Part shown: positions 8,339 to 17,834 of the stretch, piece after piece
Layout of the letters: each line of letters starts with the position of its first letter
Numbering within the stretch: the stretch's first letter is position 1
Origin: Pichia kudriavzevii
Taxonomy: Eukaryota; Ascomycota; Pichiomycetes; Pichiales; Pichiaceae
Length of the DNA: 64,000 nucleotides
Assembly (NCBI RefSeq): GCF_003054445.1
Contig: NC_042507.1
Coordinates: forward strand, 1,550,001 to 1,614,000
Direction of reading: 5' to 3'
The notes under the pieces: generated by a model
Told to the model about the DNA's origin: nothing
Seen by the model: the letters and a program-made list of their open reading frames with translations, nothing else
Databases searched by the model: none
Translations under genes and position numbers: made by a program

Positions 8339-8746
8339 TCTTCTCTTGTATGATGCTTTAATGGTGTCTAAATGATACGTCCGAACACTAGATCATTGGA
8401 AACAGTTATAGTAAAACGTAAATGGTAGAGAAAAAAAAGGGATGAAGGTTAGAGGGAAATGAAATTACAGACAGGAAAAAAAAAAAGAAAAAAAGGAAAA
8501 AAAAAAAAGGCGAAGCTCCACAAAAATCTACATTATTTTCCAATCTCAATTTTTTTTTTTTCTTTTTTCTTTTTTCTTTTACCTTTACTTTTTCATTTCC
8601 AACCTTGTACTATTCAAGATTAAGGATGTACTAGAAAGGTTTCTGATTTCCCGTTTTCCCACTTTATTTTCAATTTCACTTCCATATCCATATTCATACC
8701 AATATCGATATTCTCATCTATATCCACTTCTAGTAAAGAGAGGAAA
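8339..8746. promoter_or_regulatory. Divergent APC11/LTV1 promoter with polypurine and polypyrimidine tracts
   Basis: This 408-bp intergenic region separates two outward-facing genes. It contains a 38-nt purine run (8473-8510) and, 40 bp on, a 31-nt pyrimidine run (8550-8580), both nearly pure A and T with scattered G or C. Such paired poly(dA:dT) tracts are typical nucleosome-depleting elements of divergent yeast promoters. Confidence 0.6.
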
Positions 8747-10063
8747 ATGTCCAGACGTTTTGATAAGAAAAACTCAGTGAAGTTTCAGCTTGTGCATAGA
8801 TCACAACAGGACTCTCGTTACTTCGATGAGGATGCCTCTGCCAGTGTTCTTGTTCCTATTGTGGATAAGAACCAAAAGAGAAAGCAGCTCAGAACCACTG
8901 CCGCGGAAGATCTAGAGAACGAGGTGAAGTTGAAGGTAAACGAAGGTAAAGCTGCCATTTATGGTGTTACCTTTGATGACACCAAGTATGATTATTTGCA
9001 ACATTTGAAGCCAATTGGTTCTGGCGATGGTATTTTCATTTCACGTAAGGACGATAGTGTGAAAAACAAAGGCAAGAATAAAGGATTAGCTGCATTGTTA
9101 GGAGGTGACGAATTATTACCTGGAAATGAGAGGAAAATTGATTATAATGCAATGCAGGATGTTCCTGATGAAATTAAAGGTTTCAAACCCGACTTGAATC
9201 CCGATCTAAGAGAGGCATTGACTGCGTTGGAAGATGAAAACTATTTGGACCAAGAGCAAGATGTTGATGAAATCGATGTTTTTGAAGAGCTCTTGGGGAA
9301 TGTTAAGGGGCAAGAATTGACATTAAGGGAATATGACGAATTGGACGAAGATTATCAGGATAATCATATTGAGGACTGGGATTACGATGATTTTGAGGAT
9401 GACTATGAAGACGTTGATGCTCATGCCGATGCCAGTGGGAACGGGAATGGCGATTATCAGTATGAGGGGATACAAGCACCTGAACCGAATTTCAATTGGG
9501 AACGGGATTTTATGAAGTACAAAAACACCAGGGGACGTCATGCCAATGAATTTGACTCTGATAACGAATTTGATTCCGAGAATGACGATGAAGATGGAGA
9601 AGGAGAGGAGGATGAGGGCGATGTTGTTGGAGAACTGCCTAACTTGGATGCAAGAGGTCTCAAGTCTTCCAAATCGTCAAAGAAGAAGTCAAAGAGAAAG
9701 AAAGGTGCAACTACAGATACATCTTCATATTCAATGTCGTCATCTGCCCTGTGTCGTACTGAACAAATGACAATCATAGATGATCAGTTCGATGTTTTGA
9801 GGGAAAAATACGATGCCATGGATGAGGAGGAGGAAGAGTACCGTCCGTTTAACGTGGAGGAGGAAAGAGACGACTTTATGGATCTAGTTGATGATTTCTT
9901 GGAAAACTACCAATTGGAGAAGAGAGGCAGACGTGTCGTGAAGAAAAACCCGGAAATGGAGAAGTACAGAGAGGCAGCATTGGCTGTTACTAAGGACAAC
10001 AGTAGGATCAAGGCTAAGAGAGAAAAGTCACTTGCTGAAGGTATCGAAAAAATGAAAATATAA
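8747..10063 (+). CDS. LTV1: 40S ribosome export/assembly factor Ltv1
   Basis: The 438-residue product (463 in S. cerevisiae) begins MSRRFDKKNSVKFQLVHRSQ followed by DSRYFDED, the conserved Ltv1 N-terminus. It contains the family block VTFDDTKYDYLQHLKPIG, long acidic stretches (about 195-225 and 260-290), a Ser/Lys segment, and a basic C-terminus with RGRRVVKKNPE. Ltv1 binds pre-40S particles with Enp1 and Rps3 and must be released after phosphorylation for 40S maturation and export. The gene lies head to tail 221 bp upstream of another ribosome-biogenesis gene, BFR2. Confidence 0.95.
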   Translation: MSRRFDKKNSVKFQLVHRSQQDSRYFDEDASASVLVPIVDKNQKRKQLRTTAAEDLENEVKLKVNEGKAAIYGVTFDDTKYDYLQHLKPIGSGDGIFISRKDDSVKNKGKNKGLAALLGGDELLPGNERKIDYNAMQDVPDEIKGFKPDLNPDLREALTALEDENYLDQEQDVDEIDVFEELLGNVKGQELTLREYDELDEDYQDNHIEDWDYDDFEDDYEDVDAHADASGNGNGDYQYEGIQAPEPNFNWERDFMKYKNTRGRHANEFDSDNEFDSENDDEDGEGEEDEGDVVGELPNLDARGLKSSKSSKKKSKRKKGATTDTSSYSMSSSALCRTEQMTIIDDQFDVLREKYDAMDEEEEEYRPFNVEEERDDFMDLVDDFLENYQLEKRGRRVVKKNPEMEKYREAALAVTKDNSRIKAKREKSLAEGIEKMKI

Positions 10064-10166
10064 AACCACTTTTGTATAGCTTTTTCTAGTAGTTTAATAG
10101 AATTTTAAAAGATTCGCAGAGATCCAAAGAAAAGAGAGAAATTTTGTTTTTCTCCTGTTTGGTAGA

Positions 10167-10187
10167 TGAAATTTTTTGAAATTTTTC
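10167..10187 (+). promoter_or_regulatory. Tandem RRPE-like elements upstream of BFR2
   Basis: Two overlapping copies, TGAAATTTTTT and TGAAATTTTTC, resemble the rRNA-processing element TGAAAATTTTT of yeast ribosome-biogenesis promoters. They lie about 100 bp before the BFR2 start, preceded by GATGAAAT, a variant of the PAC core. The match is by eye and the binding factor is an inference. Confidence 0.4.
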
Positions 10188-10284
10188 ACATTTGTATCAA
10201 GTTCTAGTATTTTTTTTTTCTCAACTTTAACTGTTTCAGTTATTTGAAATTCCATAGCAACTCAATTTTCGGTGTGTTATTGGA

Positions 10285-11850
10285 ATGCCCGGTATGGTGA
10301 AAAAAAGTGCTACTAAGAAAGAGAAAACTCTCAATGATAAGCTGCTTGCTCGTCTGAATAAACCGAAGCAAGGAGATTTCGATATTGAGGATGAAACAAT
10401 CGATACAAGAAATGACAACTCTGACTCTGAGAAGGAGGAGGATGAGACAGTCAGAGATCACTATGTCGATGTCGGAAAGAGTAAACTAAGGGGAGATACG
10501 TTAGAAGTAGATGGGAAGTATGTCGGTGCCAAGGTTGGTAGGAGTGAGCTGTTCAACGATGAACTTGATAAGGATGACCAAGACAAGCAATCAGAAGATG
10601 AAGAACTAGACAATGCTGACTCGGAGAACAGTGATGGTAATGGTGATAGTGATGGTGATAGTGTAAATGTGGAGTCAGAGGATGATGAGGGCGATCAGTT
10701 TGGTGGTGATTCTGAGTTAGAAAACAAGCAACAGAGCGATGAATCAGATGGTGAAGGAAATGACGAAACGTATAAGAGAAACCAAATTGCCAAATTGTTG
10801 GATTCTGAAAAAAAACAAATTTTATCAAGGCTATCAACCTCTGCCAAGTCGGATGCTTTGAAAGGTTACACCATTCTCAGACAGGGGACAGAATACGATC
10901 GTATTTTAGATGCAAGAATCAAATTACAAAAGGGACTTCTATTGTCAAACAAACTACCTATTGATGCTCCAACTTTCAAAAAGTTCCAGACAAAGAAGTC
11001 TAACCATATTCTCGAGGAGACAGAGGAAAAACTCTATGGCCTTATTGAGAGACTAATACGAGTAAGGACAAACCAGCTGGAGAAGGATGGGCTGGTCAAG
11101 GAACCAATCAGCGTCAACTTGTCTAACAAAAGAAAACTGGATGAATACCTTGATGCAAATGAAAACATTGATAATGCAGTCACCCCGATAACCAAATCTG
11201 TCATTACCAAATGGTCAAATCGTGTTCAATCTGCATCAGGTTTAGGTGCCTTGAATCAGGGTAAATTCAAAGTTATTAATCAAAACGTATGGTCACAAAT
11301 CAGCAATCAGTTGGATGATACACAGAGACTCATCAAGAAGACAAAAATTAACCGTCGTAATGTGAAGCCTATGGGATATGTGGAAGAAGTAAATGAAAAG
11401 AGTGACTCTGATGTCGATTCTGACGTTGATGCAGAAACTGCCGGCTTGAGTAACATTGACAAGTCCTTACAGACTAATGAATACATTTTTGATGACGATG
11501 ACTTCTATAGGTTGTTACTCAATGATATGATCAATAAAAAGCTGGATCAAAAGCAATCAACTACATCTGCTGTGTTAATGCTTTCAAAGAATAAAATGCA
11601 GAAGAATTACGATAGAATGGCTACTAAGGGACGTAAACTGAAATACACAACACAAGATCCCCTGGTCCAATATGAAATCCCTAGAAGGAAGTATTATTCT
11701 TGGAACGATGAACAAATAGACGAATTATTTGCAGGTTTATTTGGAATGAAGTTTGATATGGATGATAATGATGATAGTGATATGGAAGATGAGCAGCAAG
11801 AAGAAGATGTTGGTGCATTGAGAAAGTCAGGTGTCAAATTGTTTGGCTGA
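10285..11850 (+). CDS. BFR2: 90S processome factor Bfr2 (AATF/Che-1)
   Basis: The 521-residue product (534 in S. cerevisiae) has a basic N-terminus, then long Asp/Glu/Ser-rich acidic tracts (about 35-165). The AATF central domain follows with the RQGTEYDRILDARIKLQKGL block, and the C-terminal TRAUB domain contains DPLVQYEIPRRKYYSW and NDEQIDELFAGLFG. Bfr2 acts with Enp2 and Lcp5 in the 90S pre-ribosome for early 18S processing. The gene is co-oriented with LTV1 and VPS3 but each has its own spacer. Confidence 0.95.
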   Translation: MPGMVKKSATKKEKTLNDKLLARLNKPKQGDFDIEDETIDTRNDNSDSEKEEDETVRDHYVDVGKSKLRGDTLEVDGKYVGAKVGRSELFNDELDKDDQDKQSEDEELDNADSENSDGNGDSDGDSVNVESEDDEGDQFGGDSELENKQQSDESDGEGNDETYKRNQIAKLLDSEKKQILSRLSTSAKSDALKGYTILRQGTEYDRILDARIKLQKGLLLSNKLPIDAPTFKKFQTKKSNHILEETEEKLYGLIERLIRVRTNQLEKDGLVKEPISVNLSNKRKLDEYLDANENIDNAVTPITKSVITKWSNRVQSASGLGALNQGKFKVINQNVWSQISNQLDDTQRLIKKTKINRRNVKPMGYVEEVNEKSDSDVDSDVDAETAGLSNIDKSLQTNEYIFDDDDFYRLLLNDMINKKLDQKQSTTSAVLMLSKNKMQKNYDRMATKGRKLKYTTQDPLVQYEIPRRKYYSWNDEQIDELFAGLFGMKFDMDDNDDSDMEDEQQEEDVGALRKSGVKLFG

Positions 11851-12186
11851 TATCTCTCTATATATATATATATATGTATGTATATTTCTGTAGATCGCAT
11901 GACTACTGAACATATCAGGACCCGTGAGCGGCCCGTCTATCCTCTCTACCTTAAACATGCTGATTAGTTCCGGGAACTGTTATCACCTTAAAGATGAAAA
12001 TATGTATCTATGTAGATATTTGAACGAAGGTGTTTTCATTCTGGGAAATTTGGTTGTACCAGCAACTCTTGTGTTATTATGAAACCCAATGTGTACTAAA
12101 GTGAGAAAAAAACATGAATTTTACGTGGGTCAATATTATTGATAATACTCCACCTTTTTTTTCTACTGCAACAATAATTAAACAAA
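11851..12186. terminator. BFR2 3' region and VPS3 upstream region
   Basis: Directly after the BFR2 stop is an alternating TA run (about 11860-11881) that continues into TATGTATGTATA, an array of yeast poly(A) efficiency elements. Then comes a short GC-richer patch (11914-11945) and about 200 bp of AT-rich DNA before the VPS3 start. No gene is seen. Confidence 0.5.
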
Positions 12187-15138
12187 ATGGGTGCAGGCAC
12201 CTTAGACAAAGTAAGTGAAGAGCAAGAATCAATCGAGGGGGAGTATGAAGGGAATAAGGGAGAGGGTTCGAATGACAACACGGAAGAGTCACAAAAAATG
12301 GATGGCGAAATAGTAGGAAATGACACGGACGCTATCAGATACAGCTCTACAATACCATATCAATTGGTAAATCTCCGAATAGAGGAAATCAATTTAGAGG
12401 GTGCAACGATTACAGCCTTAGAAGCGTGGGAACTGAACCTTTACATAGGTACATCCAAGGGTGAAATTATTCATTACTATCGAATTGATGAAGAACTAGG
12501 TTATATTCAAATTTCAAGACAGACATTCTCTTCCTCTAGTTCACTACCAATCCAGAAGATGATTTTGCTTCCTACAATATCAATTATTTTAGTTCAATCG
12601 AGTTCAAGGGTAAGTGGTTATCTACTACCAGAACTCTCACCTGCAAATATTGGGAAAATTAAGGATGTGGTTGATATGTCGTATGATTTTAGTAAGCTCA
12701 CATTAGACAAGACAGGAGAAAATAAAATAGTTCAGAACACTGCCTCTAAGAATGGGCCATTTGTTAATGTATCATTATTTACGACAAATAGTGTGAAAGT
12801 AATACGAATTGATAAAAATGCTATGCGATTGCAAAAAGAAGTTCCATTTGAAGGCCTCCAAAGAGGGATTCAATTTGGACCATCAGTGGTGGTGGCTGGT
12901 GAGAAATATGAAGTGTTGAATTTGGAAAATTTCTATAGGTCTATGCTGTTCCCTGTGTCTTGTGATAACGATTTAGTTCCGAGAATAGCTTATGTGGAGG
13001 GAAATGAGTTATTACTTATTAGTGGTGGTAACATGAGTGATCCTGCTATGGGTATGTTTGTCAACCGGAAAGGAGATGCGGTAAGGGGCACTTTGATCCT
13101 TGAAAAGTATCCTACTTCAGTGAGTGTAGAATTTCCTTATGTGATGGTAACCCTTGATAAAAAATTGGTTGTTTATTCTATCACGGATCAATCAAAATTA
13201 CAAGAGATTGTATTTCCTGAAAACCTTTGCTTAATTAACACATCTCGTATCTTTGAAGTGAAGGACAGTGCGTTGGCTGAGAAGATTGTGAAAATTCCTG
13301 TTGTTTCAACGATGGATAATGATGAAATTGAACAAATTGCGCTAGAAGCTGACATATCTGCCAAGAAAGCAGTATGTAAATCCTCTTCATTGTTAGTGCA
13401 TCCAGATGGAAAGTTCATAAAAATCATGAAGCCTGTATCAGAAATTGAGCGATGGCTAAACACCTTTGATTCAAGTACTACAAGCACATGCATGAATATA
13501 TATGACAGACTTTTTGAGGAATTGAAAGATTCTGATTTCCTAGCCACTTTGCTCTTCCTGTTCACCCTTTACTATGACTTGTATGACCAAGCTTTAGAAG
13601 TATGGACAATATATCCCACTGATCCTAGGCTGATGATCTATGTTTATAATAACTTGTGCTCAGATGGTATATACAGAACAGTATGGCTATACCAATCGCT
13701 TGTTGAGAAAATGGAATTTATTGGTAGAAAGGAGAAAAGCAAGGGATTTGAGAGTTTTTATAGACATTTCTTGGAAAGTTCCTTAACATCGAAATATGGA
13801 CAAAACGAAGAGCATATTATCAAAAGTGTTGAAATTGCACTAACTAAAGTAGCTATAACAACTGGCGAAGCTCTTGGACCTATTATTGAGAAAATCAAGC
13901 ACTCCAACAATGAAATTGTTGAATTACTACTTCTCAATAAAAAGTATTATGCTTTGGCAAAATTATACGCAAATACAATGGATCATAGACAGATGCTATA
14001 TTATTTCAAAGGGCTGATAATTGGAGATTTTGAGGATCCAGAATATGAGTCCAATTTCAAGGAAGTCGAGAAGTCACTTCAATTTCTAATTAATTATATC
14101 TTTACACACTGTTCAGATGATAGGAACATAATTGAAAATTATGCAACATGGATGTTAGTTGATTATCCCAGTTATGGACTGAAGTTAGTTACTGATAGGA
14201 GAATGGGGGGAATAGACGTAAACGATATTAAATTCTTAACCTTGTTAAAAGACTCAAGATTGAAATTACAATATCTCGAATATGTTTGTCTTATCAAGGA
14301 CGAAAAACAGTTTCTTGGTGATTTGACTTTAATCTACCTTGAGCTACTTATTTCCTCCTACGAAAATGACCAAAAAATAAAAGATGCCATTACCACAGCA
14401 AATGAAAAATATCTAGCCATGGATGTTCCAAAGATTTCCATATATAAGTATTGGAGAGTAGTAGAAAAAATGGATTTAGATCAAAAGTTTATTCATTATC
14501 ATACCCAGTTGTATCATCAAATTTATAGTACCACATTGAACGTAAAGTCAATCCTTGATAGAAAACCAGTTGTGGAAACGTGTAAAATAAAACTCATAGA
14601 GTCAAAATATCGTGACACTTTCCCACTGCTGAGTATTATTATTTTTTCAAAATATGAAGATTATAAAAGTGTTGTCAATGAATTTATCATATTGAAGGAT
14701 TATATTTCAGCTGAAGAGTTTTCTATTTCATTGAGCTTAGATGCATTTCACTCAGTCGAATCACCTGAGGTGAATCAATTAGGTTCCTTATCTAAGGCAT
14801 TACAGAAAGATGTAAGTGATGGACTTCTCAAATCTATCTTTGAAGTTTATTTGAAAAATAATGAAACTATGTTAATTGATAGATTTTTGAATAAATATGA
14901 TTTGCTAAACGATACTGCCAGTGATCAAGAAAAGACCACTGATCGAATAGATAAATTTGTTGGTGTTCTCAATAAAGTGCCGGATAATTTCCCTCTATCC
15001 AGGATGAAAAGGTTTGTGATTAACAATATAATCGAATTTAGTGATTACAACACACAGATCAATGTGAAAAGATCATTAGTAAAAGTTGAAGTTAATCGTT
15101 TGGACAGATTAAAAAATAGTCTAAAAAAAGACAATTAG
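12187..15138 (+). CDS. VPS3: CORVET tethering subunit Vps3
   Basis: The product has 983 residues (S. cerevisiae Vps3 is 1011). After an acidic N-terminus of about 50 residues comes a citron-homology-type propeller (about 60-345, with ITALEAWELNLYIGTSKGEIIHYY). A long alpha-solenoid with the Vps39/TGFBRAP1 architecture follows. The run LPELSPANIGKIKDV is characteristic of Vps3 rather than Vps39. Vps3 binds Rab5/Vps21 in the CORVET complex and tethers early endosomes with Vps8 and the class C core. Vps39/Vam6 is the main alternative; length and the propeller motif favour Vps3. Confidence 0.85.
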   Translation: MGAGTLDKVSEEQESIEGEYEGNKGEGSNDNTEESQKMDGEIVGNDTDAIRYSSTIPYQLVNLRIEEINLEGATITALEAWELNLYIGTSKGEIIHYYRIDEELGYIQISRQTFSSSSSLPIQKMILLPTISIILVQSSSRVSGYLLPELSPANIGKIKDVVDMSYDFSKLTLDKTGENKIVQNTASKNGPFVNVSLFTTNSVKVIRIDKNAMRLQKEVPFEGLQRGIQFGPSVVVAGEKYEVLNLENFYRSMLFPVSCDNDLVPRIAYVEGNELLLISGGNMSDPAMGMFVNRKGDAVRGTLILEKYPTSVSVEFPYVMVTLDKKLVVYSITDQSKLQEIVFPENLCLINTSRIFEVKDSALAEKIVKIPVVSTMDNDEIEQIALEADISAKKAVCKSSSLLVHPDGKFIKIMKPVSEIERWLNTFDSSTTSTCMNIYDRLFEELKDSDFLATLLFLFTLYYDLYDQALEVWTIYPTDPRLMIYVYNNLCSDGIYRTVWLYQSLVEKMEFIGRKEKSKGFESFYRHFLESSLTSKYGQNEEHIIKSVEIALTKVAITTGEALGPIIEKIKHSNNEIVELLLLNKKYYALAKLYANTMDHRQMLYYFKGLIIGDFEDPEYESNFKEVEKSLQFLINYIFTHCSDDRNIIENYATWMLVDYPSYGLKLVTDRRMGGIDVNDIKFLTLLKDSRLKLQYLEYVCLIKDEKQFLGDLTLIYLELLISSYENDQKIKDAITTANEKYLAMDVPKISIYKYWRVVEKMDLDQKFIHYHTQLYHQIYSTTLNVKSILDRKPVVETCKIKLIESKYRDTFPLLSIIIFSKYEDYKSVVNEFIILKDYISAEEFSISLSLDAFHSVESPEVNQLGSLSKALQKDVSDGLLKSIFEVYLKNNETMLIDRFLNKYDLLNDTASDQEKTTDRIDKFVGVLNKVPDNFPLSRMKRFVINNIIEFSDYNTQINVKRSLVKVEVNRLDRLKNSLKKDN

Positions 15139-15753
15139 AGATGGGTTTAGTATGTTAACAGATGATTAGGGTGTACATATATTAGCAAAACTAATCTTTT
15201 CCTAGTTGAAAAATTATATAATTAGTCGTGGTAATCAAAAGCTCATCTATGCTCGGCCAGAAAGTTCTGTGAAACTATTTTCCCTCCATGTATGTTGAAC
15301 CCCCTATTTAGGAACAAGAATCAGAGATACAGATGTTTAATTTCAGTATTGCTAATATACAATCAAGCAGCTAAATGCTTGGAACATATCATCTCTAACT
15401 TGGATATCCATATTAAATATTAGTGGTTCAAAATCTTGTTGAACGAAGTTGTTCCAAAGAATGCACTGAAGAATCAACATATAGAAAAAGGAAATAACTT
15501 GCTATCAAAAGAAATACCAAACGTACAATAAGATATATGAACATAGTTAGAAAGAAAATCTCCACTGCATAACAACTATAAATGTATACTACCTGAGTTG
15601 GAAATTACCACCCCATTAACTAGGAGAGTCTGCCTGATTAGATCTGTTTGGTCTCACTATTTCTAATAAGCTTGTATGTTGCCTGGATTGTGTCGATATA
15701 GGTGAATAAAACATTAACCAATCAAACTGCTGGCATCTCTATTTGTCTTAATA
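15139..15753. other. AT-rich intergenic, no gene seen
   Basis: About 600 bp after VPS3 with stop codons in all frames and no recognisable RNA gene. It contains the VPS3 3' end and possibly the promoter of the candidate spliced micro-gene that follows. I found no LTR-like ends or long repeats, although tRNA-proximal regions often carry retrotransposon remnants in yeasts. Confidence 0.4.
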
Positions 15754-16153
15754 ATGCCATTCAGACCTAGTGAGCAAGTTTATCAGAATCCAGATCTAGC
15801 TTTTTCCCAATTCTTTATGGTATGTACACCCTTTATTCTATAAAAGTGAGACAACATATGTGTAATTAACTTGGTACACAACTGGTATTCGTTTAAGTAT
15901 CAAGAAATTACCTTTTGCATGGTTTCTTTTTTTATATGTCATCCTACGTAAATATTAACGATGGTTCCTTCTATAACCATAATATATATATCCAAAGTAA
16001 AATAATACGTGTTAACAAAATGGTTAATATTTAATTGGCTGATATTTAACTGGCTGGTTGATTCCAATATAGGGTGCTGTCCTACATAGAAGAGATGCTA
16101 CACGACATAAATACACGAGAAAATTAACTGATAGAATACTCAATTATGGTTGA
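15754..16153 (+). CDS. Candidate two-exon micro-gene (48 residues)
   Basis: Exon 1 (15754-15819) would encode 22 residues beginning MPFRPSEQVYQNPDL and ending in ATG immediately followed by the yeast 5' splice signal GTATGT. A 253-nt candidate intron (15820-16072) ends in AATATAG. Exon 2 (16073-16153) continues in phase for 26 codons (GAVLHRRDATRHKYTRKL and on) to TGA. The joined product is a basic, amphipathic helical peptide without a membrane segment; I do not recognise it. The weak point is the branch site: only TTTAAC-type sequences (for example at 16045-16050) precede the acceptor, not the canonical TACTAAC. Chance is not excluded. Confidence 0.35.
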
Positions 16154-16317
16154 AACATTTCGCTTTAAAAAAAAAGAGTACGAGAGTACACTATAACAGG
16201 CGAATTTCTAGAGCAAAGAGGTACTAGTGAAGAGATAAGCTGTTTTCTATGTTAGTATTTAAATGTTATCTTTTTATAAACTGTCATAAATATGTGTGCC
16301 TTACAAGTTTCAACTAA

Positions 16318-16391
16318 GGTCCCTTGGCCCAGTTGGTTAAGGCGTGGTGCTAATAACGCCAAGATCAGCAGTTCGATCCTGCTAGGGACCA
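16318..16391 (+). tRNA. tRNA-Ile (anticodon AAU)
   Basis: A complete 74-nt cloverleaf without intron. The acceptor stem GGTCCCT pairs perfectly with AGGGACC, with discriminator A. The anticodon arm TGGTG-CTAATAA-CGCCA gives anticodon AAT, read as IAU. The T arm is AGCAG-TTCGATC-CTGCT, and the TGG-type A box and GTTCGATCC B box are intact. AT-rich flanks and a lack of nearby coding sequence are normal for a yeast tRNA locus. Confidence 0.97.
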
Positions 16392-16793
16392 TTCGTTTTT
16401 GAAAAATGGTTTAAAGACGTGACTACTAATTTTTATTGGTTCAACTAGAGGGTAAAGTATCGCCTAATACTAAGAAAACCGGCAAGAGGAGACAAGACAC
16501 ATGAATTCAAATTGTAATAAAAGTATATTTAAGATAAAAGCAATGATAAAAATGGTTTAAGCTGTAATAATTTGAATTTTAACTATAACTATAACTATAA
16601 AAGAAGAATTATTTGAAAAAAAATAACGGGAGAAACGTTGTGAAAAAAAGTCATGGTTGCTGTGGGGTTGACTTATAAGAAATGAAAGCTTCTGAAACTA
16701 ATGTACAAGCTGATGAATGAGCAATGCGAAAAGGTATAATTGTGAATGTTCAAAGTTAAGGTGAACTTTAATGAGAACTAGAATTCATTAGTT
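16392..16793. other. Intergenic between tRNA-Ile and PIR gene
   Basis: Four hundred bp of AT-rich DNA holding the tRNA terminator region and, on the minus strand, the 3' end of the PIR gene. There is a short AACTAT hexamer repeat (three to four copies near 16578-16600). No gene is seen. Confidence 0.4.
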
Positions 16794-17834
16794 CTAACAA
16801 TCAACTAAATCAACAACCTTTAAGTAGACTTCTTCACATTGAGAACCAATGTGTTCATCGTACAAGTTGTAGAAGTTACCAGACAGACATTGGAAGAAGA
16901 TATCCTTATCACCAATAGCTAAGTTACCATCGGCGGTGACAGACCAACCTGCTGCATAGATTGCACCTGCTTGTGGTGGAGGACCATCAAATTGGAATTG
17001 TTGATTTGCAACAATAGAACCAATTCTACCTTTTGCATCAGTTAAAATACCTTTATTTAAAACCATGGATAGCGCATCTGGGTTCTTACAAGATTCTGGG
17101 AAGCCTTGGTAATCACCACTTGGGGTTGCTGGGGAGGTTTCTGTTGATTTGGAGCCTTCACCTGTGGTTGTGGTTGCTTGAATTTGACCATCACCAATTT
17201 GAGTTGCGACGGTTGCTGTAGTTAAAGTCGAAGCTTGGATTTGACCGTCACCAATTTGAGTAACAACAGGCGCTTCGGTCTTTGGAGTAGCAGTGGTAGC
17301 TTGGATTTGGCCGTCACCAATTTGGGTAATCACTGGTGCCTCAGTCTTTGGAGTAGCAGTGGTAGCTTGGATTTGGCCGTCACCAATTTGGGTAATCACT
17401 GGTGCCTCAGTCTTTGGAGTAGCAGTGGTAGCTTGGATTTGGCCGTCACCAATTTGGGTAATCACTGGTGCCTCAGTCTTTGGAGTAGCAGTGGTAGCTT
17501 GGATTTGGCCGTCACCAATTTGGGTAATCACTGGTGCTTCGGTTTTCTTGGTAAAAGTGGAAGACGTAGAAGTAGTTGCTTGAATCTGACCGTCACCGAT
17601 TTGAGTGACAACATCTCTCTTCGCCTTTGAGTTTGCGGCGGAGGAAGAGGAAGAGGAAGATGGAGTAGCAATTGGATCAATGGAGATTGCAAAGGTCTTT
17701 GTGTAGTCAGTAGTGTGCTTACCAGAGAAGGTTGCGGATGGAGTCAATGTGGACCATGGTTCAGAAGGAACATAAGCTGCCAAGGATTGTGCAACTAATG
17801 CTAAAGTAGCAATAGATAAAGTAGTTGATCTCAT
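16794..17834 (-). CDS. PIR-family covalently linked cell-wall protein
   Basis: The product has 346 residues from the Met of [19 protein letters not shown], a clean secretion signal; the longer open frame upstream lacks one. A Kex2 site (KR before [10 protein letters not shown]) ends the propeptide. Seven PIR repeats with core QIGDGQIQA follow; their glutamine forms the alkali-labile ester bond to beta-1,3-glucan. The C-terminal domain has the exact Pir spacing C-x66-C-x16-C-x12-C and ends in Cys. S/T-rich spacers suggest O-mannosylation. It belongs with Pir1/Hsp150/Cis3 proteins; which one cannot be said. Four repeats are almost identical at DNA level. Confidence 0.96.
   Translation of the reverse strand: MRSTTLSIATLALVAQSLAAYVPSEPWSTLTPSATFSGKHTTDYTKTFAISIDPIATPSSSSSSSAANSKAKRDVVTQIGDGQIQATTSTSSTFTKKTEAPVITQIGDGQIQATTATPKTEAPVITQIGDGQIQATTATPKTEAPVITQIGDGQIQATTATPKTEAPVITQIGDGQIQATTATPKTEAPVVTQIGDGQIQASTLTTATVATQIGDGQIQATTTTGEGSKSTETSPATPSGDYQGFPESCKNPDALSMVLNKGILTDAKGRIGSIVANQQFQFDGPPPQAGAIYAAGWSVTADGNLAIGDKDIFFQCLSGNFYNLYDEHIGSQCEEVYLKVVDLVDC
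17279..17542 (-). repeat. 66-bp tandem PIR repeats
   Basis: Four head-to-tail 66-bp units (22 residues each, [22 protein letters not shown]-type minus the last residues in edge copies) are identical or nearly so. The outer three PIR units of the gene are diverged. Such homogenised in-frame repeats are prone to copy-number change by unequal recombination. Confidence 0.9.

Noticed and set aside
16251-16257. Minus-strand TACTAAC beside tRNA-Ile
   Set aside because: The only possible donor nearby (GTAAGG near 16300) would place exon 1 inside the tRNA gene.
15139-16317. Possible solo LTR or transposon remnant near tRNA-Ile
   Set aside because: I found no TG...CA terminal pattern, target-site duplication or element-like coding sequence; only a 15-bp tandem repeat with one mismatch at 16027-16056.
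17235-17630. Long plus-strand open frames antisense to the PIR repeats
   Set aside because: They mirror the 66-bp repeat unit and carry no independent protein signal; the minus strand has signal peptide, Kex2 site and Pir cysteines.
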